Source: Candidatus Aegiribacteria sp. (GTDB taxonomy: Bacteria > Fermentibacterota > Fermentibacteria > Fermentibacterales > JCC-6). Taken from it: a stretch of DNA of 64,000 nt. The position numbers and the translations under genes are program-made. Location of the stretch: contig WTBT01000003.1 in assembly GCA_013138965.1 (NCBI GenBank), positions 37,203-101,202 on the forward strand, written 5' to 3'. The notes beneath the pieces are model-generated. The model was not told where the DNA came from. It saw only the letters and a list, made by a program, of their open reading frames with translations, and made no database searches. Shown here piece after piece: positions 17,929 to 26,404 of the stretch; position 1 is the first letter of the stretch; the number at the start of each line of letters is the position of its first letter.

Positions 17929-18380
17929 TGAAAGTACTTCTTATCAAAAGCGTAGAAGACCTTGGTCTTGGAGGTGATATTGTGGATGTAGCCAACGGCT
18001 ACGCCAGAAATTACCTGTTTCCGAGGAATTTCGCTGTAAAGGCTACGTCAGCCGCTATAAAATCGGCAGAACTATACAGGTCAAGGGCTGTTGAAGAACA
18101 GACCAGAGTATCCGCTGAGTCCCAGCAGCTCGCTGATAAGCTCAAGGGTTTTGCTGTCGAGATCAAAACGGCGGCTGATGAGAACGGACACCTTTACGGA
18201 AGTGTCAATGAAAGGCACATTTCCGATATCATAAATGAGGCCGGCTTCAACATAGATATCGAGCAGGTTCTTCTTAGCGAACACCTTAAAACCATTGGAG
18301 AGTACCCCGTTACCGTTAAGATCTACGGTGATATCCGTACAGAGATAACAGTCAGGATTCTCCGCGAAGAGCAGGAATAA
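17928..18380 (+). CDS. rplI: 50S ribosomal protein L9
   Basis: 150 residues. N-terminal RNA-binding domain MKVLLIKSVEDLGLGGDIVDVANGYARNYL with the family's VxxGYARNYL signature, a long connecting helix (about 40-75) and the C-terminal domain (NGHLYGSVNERHISDII). It extends from the L1 stalk of the 50S subunit. Coupled to DUF2232 by overlap; tsaD follows after 5 bp. Confidence 0.96.
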   Translation: MKVLLIKSVEDLGLGGDIVDVANGYARNYLFPRNFAVKATSAAIKSAELYRSRAVEEQTRVSAESQQLADKLKGFAVEIKTAADENGHLYGSVNERHISDIINEAGFNIDIEQVLLSEHLKTIGEYPVTVKIYGDIRTEITVRILREEQE

Positions 18381-18385
18381 TTCTT

Positions 18386-19399
18386 TTGAGAATACTGGCC
18401 GTAGAAACATCCTGCGATGATACAGCGGTTGCTCTGCTTGATGGATGCAGTGCGATTGAGGAACGGGTTTTCACTCAGCAAGGACACTCAAAACACGGAG
18501 GGGTTGTACCGGAACTGGCTTCACGCAGCCATATGAGGATCCTTCCCGGACTTGTGAGTGATATTCTTATTGCAGCGGGAATGGATAGCCTTGAGGGAAT
18601 CGACGTTTTCGCGGCAACAGCCGGTCCCGGGCTTACAGGCTCTTTGCTGGTGGGTCTGACCTGGAGCAAGGCAGCGGCCTGGGCCGCCGGAAAACGTTTC
18701 CTTGGCATAAATCACCTGGCAGCTCACCTCTACATTCACTACGGGCAGAAGCGACAGGTAGCCTTTCCCGCAGCCGCTCTTCTCGTTTCCGGTGGTCATA
18801 CGAGTCTTTTTCGGATGAACTCATGGCAGGAGATCCTTCTTCTGGGCTCAACAAGGGATGACGCTGCAGGAGAGGCCTTTGACAAAACAGCTAAACTTAC
18901 CGGTCTTGGCTATCCGGGGGGGGCGGCTCTTGATGTTGCCGCCGACAGCGGCAACCCTGAGAACTGTTCACTTCCGTCTCCCATGCCTGACCCATCACTG
19001 CCCGAATTCAGTTTCAGCGGGCTCAAAACCGCTGCTAAACTGCTCTGGGAAGGGGGAGCGGACCGCAACGATCTTGCTGCTTCGTTCAGAAGAACAGTCG
19101 TAGATCTCCTGGTTTCCAAACTGATGTATCAGGCTGAGAAGCTCGAAGCGAAAAGTGTTCTTGCCGCAGGCGGCGTTATTGCCAACAGTCTTCTGCGGAA
19201 AGCTCTCAGGCAGGAATGTGCCGCAAGAAAACTGGAACTGTTCCTTCCCGATAAAGAACATTCCACTGACAACGCTCTGATGGTCGGGCGGGCTGCTGCT
19301 GCCATTCTCGAACGGAACCCTGAGGCTTCATCTCCTCTATCCTGCAACGCATTCGCCAGATGGTCGGGAAGCAGGCTTTCTCCTGTCGGTTGCCCCTGA
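18386..19399 (+). CDS. tsaD: tRNA N6-threonylcarbamoyladenosine transferase TsaD
   Basis: Transfers the threonylcarbamoyl group to A37 of tRNAs that read ANN codons, working with TsaB and TsaE (not in this window). 337 residues with the metal histidines H110 and H114 in INHLAAHLYIHY, the nucleotide loops VSGGHTSLF and FDKTAKLTGLGYPGG, and the opening ILAVETSCDDTAVAL. The start is TTG 18386, preceded by AGCAGGAA; no ATG lies nearby. Part of the run following rplI. Confidence 0.96.
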   Translation: MRILAVETSCDDTAVALLDGCSAIEERVFTQQGHSKHGGVVPELASRSHMRILPGLVSDILIAAGMDSLEGIDVFAATAGPGLTGSLLVGLTWSKAAAWAAGKRFLGINHLAAHLYIHYGQKRQVAFPAAALLVSGGHTSLFRMNSWQEILLLGSTRDDAAGEAFDKTAKLTGLGYPGGAALDVAADSGNPENCSLPSPMPDPSLPEFSFSGLKTAAKLLWEGGADRNDLAASFRRTVVDLLVSKLMYQAEKLEAKSVLAAGGVIANSLLRKALRQECAARKLELFLPDKEHSTDNALMVGRAAAAILERNPEASSPLSCNAFARWSGSRLSPVGCP

Positions 19400-19455
19400 T
19401 CTCTATAGTACAGTATTTATGATTGAACGGTCATATGTATTCAGGAGAAGATTTT

Positions 19456-19851
19456 ATGCAGGCAGATTTCTCGCAGGGTATTGATATTGTCAGTATCAGA
19501 CGTATAGAGAAAGCCCTCGAAAGAAGCGGAATCAGTTTCCTGCACAGAATTTTCAATGGGAGGGAACTTGAATTGCAGGGGGATACCGGTTTCCTGGCAA
19601 CCAGATTCGCCGCGAAGGAAGCTTTTTTTAAAGCCCTCGGAACAGGTGTTTCTTTCGGCGTCAGGTGGCATGATTTCATTCTACCGCCTGCGAAACAGCT
19701 TTCTCTGATCCCTGTTGTAAGCGGCAGGTCATTGGAATTGCTGGAAAGCAGAAGAGTTCTGGTAAGCGTCTCCCGCACGAAAACTACCGCGGTAGCCGTT
19801 GTATTTCTTGAAGCTGCAGGGGAGGGGTATGAAGTACTGGGTAACACCTGA
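19456..19851 (+). CDS. acpS: Holo-[acyl-carrier-protein] synthase
   Basis: Transfers phosphopantetheine from CoA to the serine of acyl carrier protein. 131 residues with the two family motifs: QGIDIVSIRRIEKAL (metal Asp) and RFAAKEAFFKALGTG (Glu/Lys). ATG 19456 has AGGAG eight bases upstream; the frame opens earlier at 19423 without ribosome site. The end overlaps the next gene by 23 bp; acpS next to the NAD(P)HX repair gene is a common bacterial pair. Confidence 0.94.
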   Translation: MQADFSQGIDIVSIRRIEKALERSGISFLHRIFNGRELELQGDTGFLATRFAAKEAFFKALGTGVSFGVRWHDFILPPAKQLSLIPVVSGRSLELLESRRVLVSVSRTKTTAVAVVFLEAAGEGYEVLGNT

Positions 19852-21376
19852 GGAAATGGCTGAATACGACAGGAGAGCCATTGAAAATGAAACTCCTGGA
19901 GATGTTCTGATGGAAAGGGCCGGAACCGCAGCGGCAGAAACAGCCATGAAAATGACGAAACCGGAAAACGGTCCGGTCATCGTATTCGCCGGTCCTGGAA
20001 ATAACGGCGGTGACGGCCTTGTCCTTGCGAGAAAACTCGGGAAAAGTGCATACAAAGTATTCGTTGTTCTTGCTGCCGTTGCCGGAAGGAGCCTCTCTCA
20101 CGACTGCCAGACCAATCTGGGCAGGTACGCCCAGGGAGGCGGAACTGTCCTTTCACCGAAGAACATGCATGACCTTCCCGATTCCGCAGGCCTTGTCGTT
20201 GACGCTCTTCTGGGCACCGGGTTCAGAGGAGAGATCCGGGATGTATTCGCCGAATGTCTTGAGAAGATCAAGGATTACGACTGCAAAGTTCTTGCTGTGG
20301 ATACTCCCTCCGGGATCAACGGAAAAACAGGCAAGGTGGACCCCCTTGCGGTACGCGCCGATGTAACGATAACCTTTGCCGCGCCCAAAGCGGGGCTTCT
20401 TTTCCCGCCCGGCTGCAGCTGTTCAGGAAGCATTTTCACGGCTGATATCGGAATAGGCGTTGATGAGTCCAGTAACCGCATGATCCCCGGACTGAGTGAT
20501 GTTTCGGCTCTTCTTCCTGACCGGCCCGTGGACGGACATAAAGGTACATTTGGAAGACTGCTGCTTGTCGGTGGTTCCGAAACGATGCCGGGCGCTCCTC
20601 AGCTGATGTCACTTGGAGCTCTGCGTTCCGGAGCCGGCCTTGTGACCCTTTCGGTACCGCTTTCCGCGCATCAGCTTATAGCAGGGCGTATTCCCGAAGT
20701 GCTTTCATCCTACTTTCTTCCCGGTGATGCCGCGGGTATTACCGATCCGGGGAATTTCCAGGCGGCAGCAGTCGGGCCGGGAATGGGAAATAACACAGCA
20801 ACAAAAAAGGTCATTACCCATATACTGAAAAACTGGTCCGTTCCCCTGGTACTGGACGCGGATGCCCTGAATGTCCTTGATGACCACCCCGCGACAATTC
20901 TGAAGGAATACGCTGGACCTCTCCTGATAACACCTCATCCCGGAGAAATGTCAAGACTTATGAAATGCGACCCCTCAAACATCGTCAGCAGGTCCTGGGC
21001 AGCGCGAAGACTGGCCGAATCAGCGGGTATCACCGTTATTCTTAAGGGCAGGCCGACTATGGTTTTCCATCAGGACAAAGGCTGCTGCACCATACCTGCG
21101 GGCAACAGCGGTCTTGCCACGGGTGGAAGCGGTGACATTCTCACAGGGATCGTGTCATCCCTCATGGCCCAGGGCATGGAGCCCTTCGACGCGGGTGTAC
21201 TCGGAGTATACGTACATGGTCTGGCTGCGGATATCGCCATAGAAAATTCCTCCGAAAGGTCTCTTATACCCTCTGATGTAGCTTCCAGCCTTGGAAAGGC
21301 TTTTCGCGTTATAGAAAAAGGCGGGAACAGTGATCTTCTGACATCGGGAGGCAAGTGGAACAGTGACTACTTGTAA
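19829..21376 (+). CDS. nnr: Bifunctional NAD(P)H-hydrate epimerase / ADP-dependent dehydratase
   Basis: 515 residues. N-terminal YjeF_N epimerase domain (about 1-210; GNNGGDGLVLARKL, VDALLGTGFRGEIR) and C-terminal ribokinase-like dehydratase (about 225-510; GHKGTFGRLLLVGGSETMPGA, ATGGSGDILTGI with the catalytic Asp). Together they repair hydrated NADH and NADPH. ATG 19829 follows GGGGAGGGG; the gene starts inside the acpS end. Its TAA stop coincides with the first bases of a dispersed repeat (21374), so the extreme C-terminus (SGGKWNSDYL) might have been reset by that element. Confidence 0.95.
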   Translation: MKYWVTPEEMAEYDRRAIENETPGDVLMERAGTAAAETAMKMTKPENGPVIVFAGPGNNGGDGLVLARKLGKSAYKVFVVLAAVAGRSLSHDCQTNLGRYAQGGGTVLSPKNMHDLPDSAGLVVDALLGTGFRGEIRDVFAECLEKIKDYDCKVLAVDTPSGINGKTGKVDPLAVRADVTITFAAPKAGLLFPPGCSCSGSIFTADIGIGVDESSNRMIPGLSDVSALLPDRPVDGHKGTFGRLLLVGGSETMPGAPQLMSLGALRSGAGLVTLSVPLSAHQLIAGRIPEVLSSYFLPGDAAGITDPGNFQAAAVGPGMGNNTATKKVITHILKNWSVPLVLDADALNVLDDHPATILKEYAGPLLITPHPGEMSRLMKCDPSNIVSRSWAARRLAESAGITVILKGRPTMVFHQDKGCCTIPAGNSGLATGGSGDILTGIVSSLMAQGMEPFDAGVLGVYVHGLAADIAIENSSERSLIPSDVASSLGKAFRVIEKGGNSDLLTSGGKWNSDYL

Positions 21377-21518
21377 GGAAATTGGATTTGCACCATTTCA
21401 CCAAAATGACCCAAAACGACATATCCGACCCGATATCATCCAATTTCGCTACCCGAAACTGACCACACTACCCGAACTCCGCAGCCGTCACCTCCGATCC
21501 CTGCGAAACCCCCGCATT
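21374..21518 (+). repeat. Dispersed 100-145 bp repeat, copy 1
   Basis: Matches copies at 23849-23958 and 63697-63794 in the same orientation. Shared core: CCAAAATGACCC(A/G)AAAC, CATATCCGACCC, TTTCGCTACCCGAA. This is the longest copy, reaching CCTGCGAAACC..CGCATT. It has no long open frame and no evident inverted ends. It starts at the stop codon of the preceding gene. The 219 bp from here to the next gene show nothing further except a 17-base match noted in the findings. Confidence 0.8.
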
Positions 21519-21737
21519 GGGCCACCCATGAAGCCCGATTGCTTTGTTCCTAACCGACTTCTATCTCAGGAACATCATCCTGATCTGGATGGTCATAACC
21601 TCGAGGGTTATTCCAGAATCTGACTGAAATCTCCCAATGCGAACAGAGCCATACAGGGTTCTCTTGAAGACAGACGTAGTTGACCTCAATAAATCCGTGT
21701 TCTAGAATATTATCACTCCAAGAAAGAAAGGTGAAAT

Positions 21738-22247
21738 ATGAAATTTCTTCTGATTGTGCTTCTTGCAGCTTCCTTCTCAGCTTTCTCTGGTCTTTTTGAA
21801 TTCGGTGGTCACGCCGGCATATTCCTGCCGGCAGGGGATGATCTTGATCAATTTAAAACCAGCCCTATCTTCGGTGTGGATGCTCTCGTGCACATGCCTA
21901 TGTTCGCTATTGAGGGAAGTATCAGTTACGCTCCTCTCAGCACGGATGGGTTACCCGGTGTAACTGATTATTCGGCTAACATAATTCCTGTACTGGCTGG
22001 AATCCGCACCTATGCAGGACCGCTCTTCTACGCCGGAGGTCTGGCATATCATATAACATCGGTCAGTTTCGTTGATATTGCGGGTGTTAAGCAAGATGAA
22101 ACGAAAAGCAAGTTCGGCGGCTACGCAAACGTCGGGACGGTCTTACCCGTTGGAGGCATGGACATCGAAGCAAGTCTGAAATACCACCTTGTGGATTTCG
22201 ATTTCGATAGTGCCTGGTTCGGTCTGACAGCAGGTATCAACCTCTAG
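21738..22247 (+). CDS. Small exported beta-barrel-like protein
   Basis: 169 residues: signal peptide (MKFLLIVLLAASFSAFSG) then alternating strands typical of an OmpA/OmpW-like eight-strand barrel (FEFGGHAGIFLPAG, FGVDALVHMPMFAIEGSISYA, GLAYHITSVSF) ending in WFGLTAGINL, a normal last strand. The ribosome site GAAAGGTG precedes the ATG. Its TAG stop is part of the CTAG at the edge of a short mobile-element remnant; the barrel end looks natural, so the coding region is probably nearly complete. Confidence 0.7.
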   Translation: MKFLLIVLLAASFSAFSGLFEFGGHAGIFLPAGDDLDQFKTSPIFGVDALVHMPMFAIEGSISYAPLSTDGLPGVTDYSANIIPVLAGIRTYAGPLFYAGGLAYHITSVSFVDIAGVKQDETKSKFGGYANVGTVLPVGGMDIEASLKYHLVDFDFDSAWFGLTAGINL

Positions 22248-22276
22248 GAGGTTGTCCGATAATGGGCATTGAGCAG
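22244..22276 (+). mobile_element. End fragment of the short inverted-repeat element
   Basis: CTAG followed by GGAGGTTGTCCGATAATGGGCATTGAGCAG-type sequence, about 30 bases matching the ends of the elements at 28471-28630 and 52947-53090. Beyond this the match fades. It supplies the TAG stop of the upstream gene. Confidence 0.65.
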
Positions 22277-22277
22277 G

Positions 22278-22306
22278 GGGACTCTCATCAGGATGGTGAG
22301 TGTCCC
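22278..22306 (+). terminator. Hairpin terminator
   Basis: GGGACTCTCATC / GGTGAGTGTCCC with a 5-base loop, one mismatch and one G-T pair, followed by TTACTTCT. It lies 30 bp after the barrel gene. Confidence 0.5.
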
Positions 22307-22317
22307 TTACTTCTCCG

Positions 22318-22704
22318 TTACAATCCCTTTGCCCGGTACATTCTGTGAAATCGGCACGAAGCCACGAACATAACAGTTGTGAAAAGAAACAGCATAAGAA
22401 AACAGAGCCATACAGGGAAGTAAGGAACAGCTCCGTACGCCGCTCTTATCAGAGAGCCTGCATAGGACAGAGGAGAGAGTGGCGCCACCCATCCTGCCCA
22501 GGCCGGCATCTGCTCTATGGGAACGAATATCCCGCTTACAAACAGCAGCGGCAGTCGAACCAGGTTCGAAAGAAGCATGATGTTGGAAGGGCTGGCTGCG
22601 GGTGGTGACGAGAGAAGAACTCCCAGAGACGCGAAAGTCAACGCGCCTGCCGGAATGCTGACTCGCTCGCGCAACTTGTGATTAATTCTCTGAATGACTA
22701 TCAT
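22318..22704 (-). pseudogene. C-terminal remnant of an ABC-2 type transporter permease
   Basis: 128 residues matching only the last third of ABC-2/DrrB/NodJ-type permeases: ALTFASLGVLLSSPPAASPSNIM, then LLSNLVRLPLLFVSGIFVPIEQMP (the family signature), then VAPLSPLSYAGSLIRAAY and a final membrane helix. A full protein has about 250 residues and six helices, so about half is missing upstream, where no matching frame exists. No ATPase partner is nearby. It sits in the repeat-rich stretch. Confidence 0.7.
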
Positions 22705-22924
22705 TAACAGTGCAAGTTATACAATTAAGGCAACGGACATAAGAACCTGATAATCGGGATGTATCGAAATTACGAAAACTGAGAGTCAAGACCTATTGAA
22801 TGACAAATGGATATCGACTCGTGTTATCAGGCAGGAAAACCAGCATATAACCGTATCAAATGCACCCTGGCTGATATCAAGGCGACATTCAAAAGGAATA
22901 GTGCATACTCTGGAAAGGACATTT

Positions 22925-23518
22925 ATGAAATCAGTACTGAGGATTCTAGCTGTCTTTGCGTTATTCGGTATAGCGACTGCTGATTATACGAAAACCTGTA
23001 GCTGGGAAGGCACCGCAACTATTCTGGGGCAGTACGGAGACGTTCTTGCCTCCATTTCCACAGTCAATGTACACGCCGGAACACAGTCACTTTACCTTGT
23101 GCACGATGCCGGATCCGGAATCCCCCAGGCCTTCGTCGCTCTTATTACGGGATTACTTCCGGGGGACAATGTTCACGGTGAATTCTGGCGTTACGATGTC
23201 ACATCGGGCGCTTCACCCTCATGCAGAATCTGGGGTCACTGGATTTCTGATCCCGGTGATATCAATAGTTACTCGGGTTATGCCGGTGGCAACACTTCTC
23301 ACGGCCCGGGTACGGGCTGGGATCTTGCTTCCTGGACATGGAGCGCTGGAGCTGGAAATGAAAATCTTGTAATTGAAGTGAGAATCCACGAATCTGCCGG
23401 TGATTACATATGGATAGACGACATGAGCATTACCGCTCCCGATAATGCCACGATTCTTACCCCTGACGAAACTCCCGTTCATCGCACCACATGGGGTGAA
23501 ATAAAGGTAGCGTTTTAG
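22925..23518 (+). CDS. Exported jelly-roll-like protein, unknown function
   Basis: 197 residues from ATG 22925 (ribosome site GGAAAGGA); the frame opens earlier at 22796 without support. Signal peptide (MKSVLRILAVFALFGIATA), then a single beta-sandwich resembling carbohydrate-binding or MAM-like modules (TKTCSWEGTATILGQYG, SLYLVHDAGSG, YIWIDDMSIT). The C-terminus, after an acidic linker (TPDETPVH), is the short tail RTTWGEIKVAF, which may be a sorting tag; that is inference. The domain would bind a surface or substrate glycan if the resemblance holds. Confidence 0.6.
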   Translation: MKSVLRILAVFALFGIATADYTKTCSWEGTATILGQYGDVLASISTVNVHAGTQSLYLVHDAGSGIPQAFVALITGLLPGDNVHGEFWRYDVTSGASPSCRIWGHWISDPGDINSYSGYAGGNTSHGPGTGWDLASWTWSAGAGNENLVIEVRIHESAGDYIWIDDMSITAPDNATILTPDETPVHRTTWGEIKVAF

Positions 23519-23598
23519 CCCGGATGCGAAGATAGTATCCCGGGAGTAACAAAATATCTGAACCTGTCCCAGTTCAAATTCCCAGAGGAGGTCTGAGT

Positions 23599-23862
23599 TT
23601 AGGGTTTTACCGTCTGTGGTATAATGTCAGATCTGATCAATCTTTTAGACACGCTTGCCGAATGGCCTCCTTCACCCGCCGGGTCATCCACGTCAATCCA
23701 GAAGCGTCCGCTGATTTCGAACGTTTTGGCCTTGCCCTCGGCAGCTAATAATTTCACCGCCCCGGATAGGGTATCGCCGTCTTGCTTTGCGTTGCGCTCC
23801 AACGCATTGAAAATAGCAGGAGTACATAAAAAAATACCAGTGTCAAAACCAAAATGACCCAA
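23599..23862 (-). pseudogene. C-terminal remnant of a sugar-phosphate nucleotidyltransferase
   Basis: About 80 recognisable residues: DTGIFLCTPAIFNALERNA, GDTLSGAVKLLAAEGKAKT and GRFWIDVDDP, the C-terminal signature of MobA-like NTP transferases of the IPC/phosphocholine cytidylyltransferase type. The N-terminal nucleotide-binding two-thirds are absent; homology stops at about 23850, exactly where the dispersed repeat begins, so the repeat marks the break. The remaining frame is intact but cannot be functional. Confidence 0.7.
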
Positions 23863-23958
23863 AACGACATATCCGACCCAATATCATCCTATTTCGCTAC
23901 CCGAACTCCGCAGCCGTCAATGAAATCAACCCTCCGATCCCTGCGAAACCGCCGCATT
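23849..23958 (+). repeat. Dispersed repeat, copy 2
   Basis: Same family and orientation as 21374-21518. Compared with copy 1, it lacks the 19-base block between two CTACCCGAA words, as a slip or recombination between them would produce, and has a short insertion (ATGAAATCAAC) after CAGCCGTCA. It starts at the break of the nucleotidyltransferase remnant. The last 65 bp before iorB hold nothing I can identify. Confidence 0.78.
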
Positions 23959-24025
23959 CAGGATAATCCTCTTCGTCCGTCATTCCCCTTGAAGCGATGA
24001 AGGGTATAGCTTCGGGTATGGGTCT

Positions 24026-24607
24026 TTAATTACCGAAGAGTTCACGACCTTTCCTGAATGCCTCGAGGTTCACTTCCAGCGCCTTGGGGGGCACCCGTTC
24101 CTCTATTGCCTTCTTCCAGTGTACTTCATCAATCGGCAGATGAGGTGACACCGCTCCTATCAGTACGACATTCACAACCCTGAGGTTGCCGAGTTCCTCT
24201 GCGATCTCTACAGCGGGAATGAGGGTTACCGGAAGGTTCTCTTTTTCAATTATCGCGTTCACGTCCGGATATTCCGCATGCCCTGTATTAACCGTCATGG
24301 GAGTGATCGCAAGATCGCAGGCTACAAGTTTGCCGTGGGGAGCAAGGTAATGAGACCATCTCAGGCTTTCCATCTTTTCCATGGAAAGGATAAGATCCGC
24401 ACATCCCTTTTCTACAAGTGGACTGTTTATTTTGTCCCCGAAACGGACATGGCTTGATACGCTTCCGCCGCGCTGGGACATTCCGTGGACTTCGCTCTTC
24501 TTGACATCATTCCCCGCGAGAAGGGCAGCCGCGCACATAATTTCACTGGCAAGTAGTATCCCCTGTCCGCCGGTTCCGCAGATGATAACATTGGTTACGG
24601 ATTTCAT
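24026..24607 (-). CDS. iorB: Indolepyruvate:ferredoxin oxidoreductase, beta subunit
   Basis: 193 residues. The gamma-type domain of 2-oxoacid:ferredoxin oxidoreductases: NVIICGTGGQGILLASEIMC at the start and SEVHGMSQRGGSVSSHVRFG. Together with IorA it oxidises aryl-2-oxoacids (indolepyruvate, phenylpyruvate) to the acyl-CoA and reduces ferredoxin. ATG 24607 has GGGAGGA upstream and overlaps the iorA stop by the 4-base ATGA; the frame also extends upstream inside iorA. Last gene of ptb-buk-iorA-iorB. Confidence 0.93.
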   Translation of the reverse strand: MKSVTNVIICGTGGQGILLASEIMCAAALLAGNDVKKSEVHGMSQRGGSVSSHVRFGDKINSPLVEKGCADLILSMEKMESLRWSHYLAPHGKLVACDLAITPMTVNTGHAEYPDVNAIIEKENLPVTLIPAVEIAEELGNLRVVNVVLIGAVSPHLPIDEVHWKKAIEERVPPKALEVNLEAFRKGRELFGN

Positions 24608-26388
24608 GTCAGTCCTCCCATATCCTTGGAGATGGCATCTACAGGGCATACCTGAACACACATATCACAGTCGGGCCAGCAGAGATGTCTGCTGATCTCC
24701 GGCTTTTCACCGTCCCAGGTTATGGCGGGACAACCCAGTTTCATACAGAGCCTGCAGCTTATGCATTTTTCGGAGTCCACCACCGCAATGCCTTTTCGAA
24801 TCGGTTTGTAAGCCATTATGCAAGGTCTCCTAGTAATAATTACGGAGAGTTCTTCGCGGTCCATTTCCTCTTTGAAAACCTTTTCCATTTCCGTCAGATC
24901 GTGTGGATCGACAACACGGATATGTTTGACTCCGCAGGCTGCAACCATCTTCTCCAGATCAAGAACGGGAGCGGGTTCTCCTCGGAGATTCTTCCCTGTG
25001 GTTGGGTTTTCCTGTCCTCCGGTCATAGCCGTAAGGCTGTTGTCCATGATCATTACCGTTCCGGTATTGCCGTTATACACCATATCTATAAGGCCGGTTA
25101 TTCCCGAATGGACGAAAGTTGACTCGCCTATGGCAGCAACAAGTTTGCCCATTCCTTCCCTTCCCACAGCCTTTTCGATACCCGCGAGGACACCAATGGA
25201 GGCTCCCATGCATACCGTTGTTTCCAGCGCGTTGTGAGGAGGCATCAGCCCCAGTGTATAACAGCCTATATCACCTGTTGAACTGCCGCCAAGTTTGCTC
25301 AGACAGTAGAAAGCCCCTCTATGGGGACATCCCGCACACAGGGCCGGAGGTCTCGCCGGGAGCTTTATCTCGCTGAAGGTTATTTCCCTGGTAGTACCGG
25401 GGTGAACCGCTTTCCTTACGATCTCAGGATTCAGCTCTCCCTCAATGGGAATGATGTTCTTTCCATCAGCCTGAATGAGGAACCTGGCTTTGATGTTCTC
25501 CTCGAGGTAGGGATCGTTCTCCTCAATGAAGACAATTCTGTCCACCATATTAATGAATTTTTCTATAAGATTCCAGGGCAATGGATTAGATATGCCTATC
25601 TTGAGTACGCTGGCTTCGGGGCTTACTTCCTTGACGTACTGGTAGGATATTCCGCCTGTGATTATGCCAAGTGATGTGTCTCCCTCTTCAATTCTGTTCA
25701 GAGAGCATTCCGAACCCCAGGCGGAAATATCTTCAAGTCTTTGCTCAACTCTGCTGTGCATCGCCCTTGCGTGGGCGGGAATAGGAACCCTTTTCTTTAT
25801 ATCTGCCACGTAACCCTTTACGGGCACTTCCTTTCTGGGGCCGACCTTTACCATGCTTTTTGAATGACAGATCCTTGTTGTCAGCCTGAGAAGAACAGGT
25901 GTGTCGAAATCTTCGGAGATCCTCAGCCCCTCTCCCACCATATCCTTGGCTTCCTGGCTGTCCGAGGGCTCCAGGATAACTACTTTGGCGGCTTTTCCCA
26001 TGAGCCTGTTGTCCTGCTCGTTCTGGCTCGAATGCATGCCCGGATCATCAGCGGATACGATTACGATACCACCCGTCGCGCCGATATAGCTGAGCGTGAA
26101 AAGAGGATCAGCGGCCACGTTAAGCCCCACATGCTTCATTGCCGACAGAACCCGTGCTCCCGCGAACGAAGCGCCGGCAACTACTTCAAGCCCTACCTTT
26201 TCATTTGGAGCCCACTGAGCGTCTATCTCATCGTACTCTTCAGCGATCGTTTCAAGAATTTCGGTTGAAGGTGTTCCGGGATAGGCCGAGGCAAAGTGAA
26301 CACCGTATTCCCAGGCCCCTCTGGCCACGGCTTCATTACCCGAAAGAAGGATGGTTCCTTCTTCTATAGTATTCAGTTTTTTCCTCAT
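24604..26388 (-). CDS. iorA: Indolepyruvate:ferredoxin oxidoreductase, alpha subunit
   Basis: 594 residues. Fused layout: N-terminal pyrimidine-binding domain (GNEAVARGAWEYGVHFASAYPGTPSTEI), middle domain, TPP-binding domain (GDIGCYTLG, MDNSLTAMTGGQENP) and a C-terminal two-cluster ferredoxin (CISCRLCMKLGCP and CWPDCDMCVQVCP). Oxygen-sensitive; it makes acyl-CoA, CO2 and reduced ferredoxin from transaminated aromatic or branched amino acids. AAGGCGG precedes the ATG. Sixteen bases separate it from buk. Confidence 0.96.
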   Translation of the reverse strand: MRKKLNTIEEGTILLSGNEAVARGAWEYGVHFASAYPGTPSTEILETIAEEYDEIDAQWAPNEKVGLEVVAGASFAGARVLSAMKHVGLNVAADPLFTLSYIGATGGIVIVSADDPGMHSSQNEQDNRLMGKAAKVVILEPSDSQEAKDMVGEGLRISEDFDTPVLLRLTTRICHSKSMVKVGPRKEVPVKGYVADIKKRVPIPAHARAMHSRVEQRLEDISAWGSECSLNRIEEGDTSLGIITGGISYQYVKEVSPEASVLKIGISNPLPWNLIEKFINMVDRIVFIEENDPYLEENIKARFLIQADGKNIIPIEGELNPEIVRKAVHPGTTREITFSEIKLPARPPALCAGCPHRGAFYCLSKLGGSSTGDIGCYTLGLMPPHNALETTVCMGASIGVLAGIEKAVGREGMGKLVAAIGESTFVHSGITGLIDMVYNGNTGTVMIMDNSLTAMTGGQENPTTGKNLRGEPAPVLDLEKMVAACGVKHIRVVDPHDLTEMEKVFKEEMDREELSVIITRRPCIMAYKPIRKGIAVVDSEKCISCRLCMKLGCPAITWDGEKPEISRHLCWPDCDMCVQVCPVDAISKDMGGLT

Positions 26389-26404
26389 TTGCCGCCTTTC
26401 GTGT

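Noticed and set aside
23624..23857. 77-codon plus-strand frame
   Set aside because: It is the antisense of the nucleotidyltransferase remnant, which has recognisable motifs on the minus strand.
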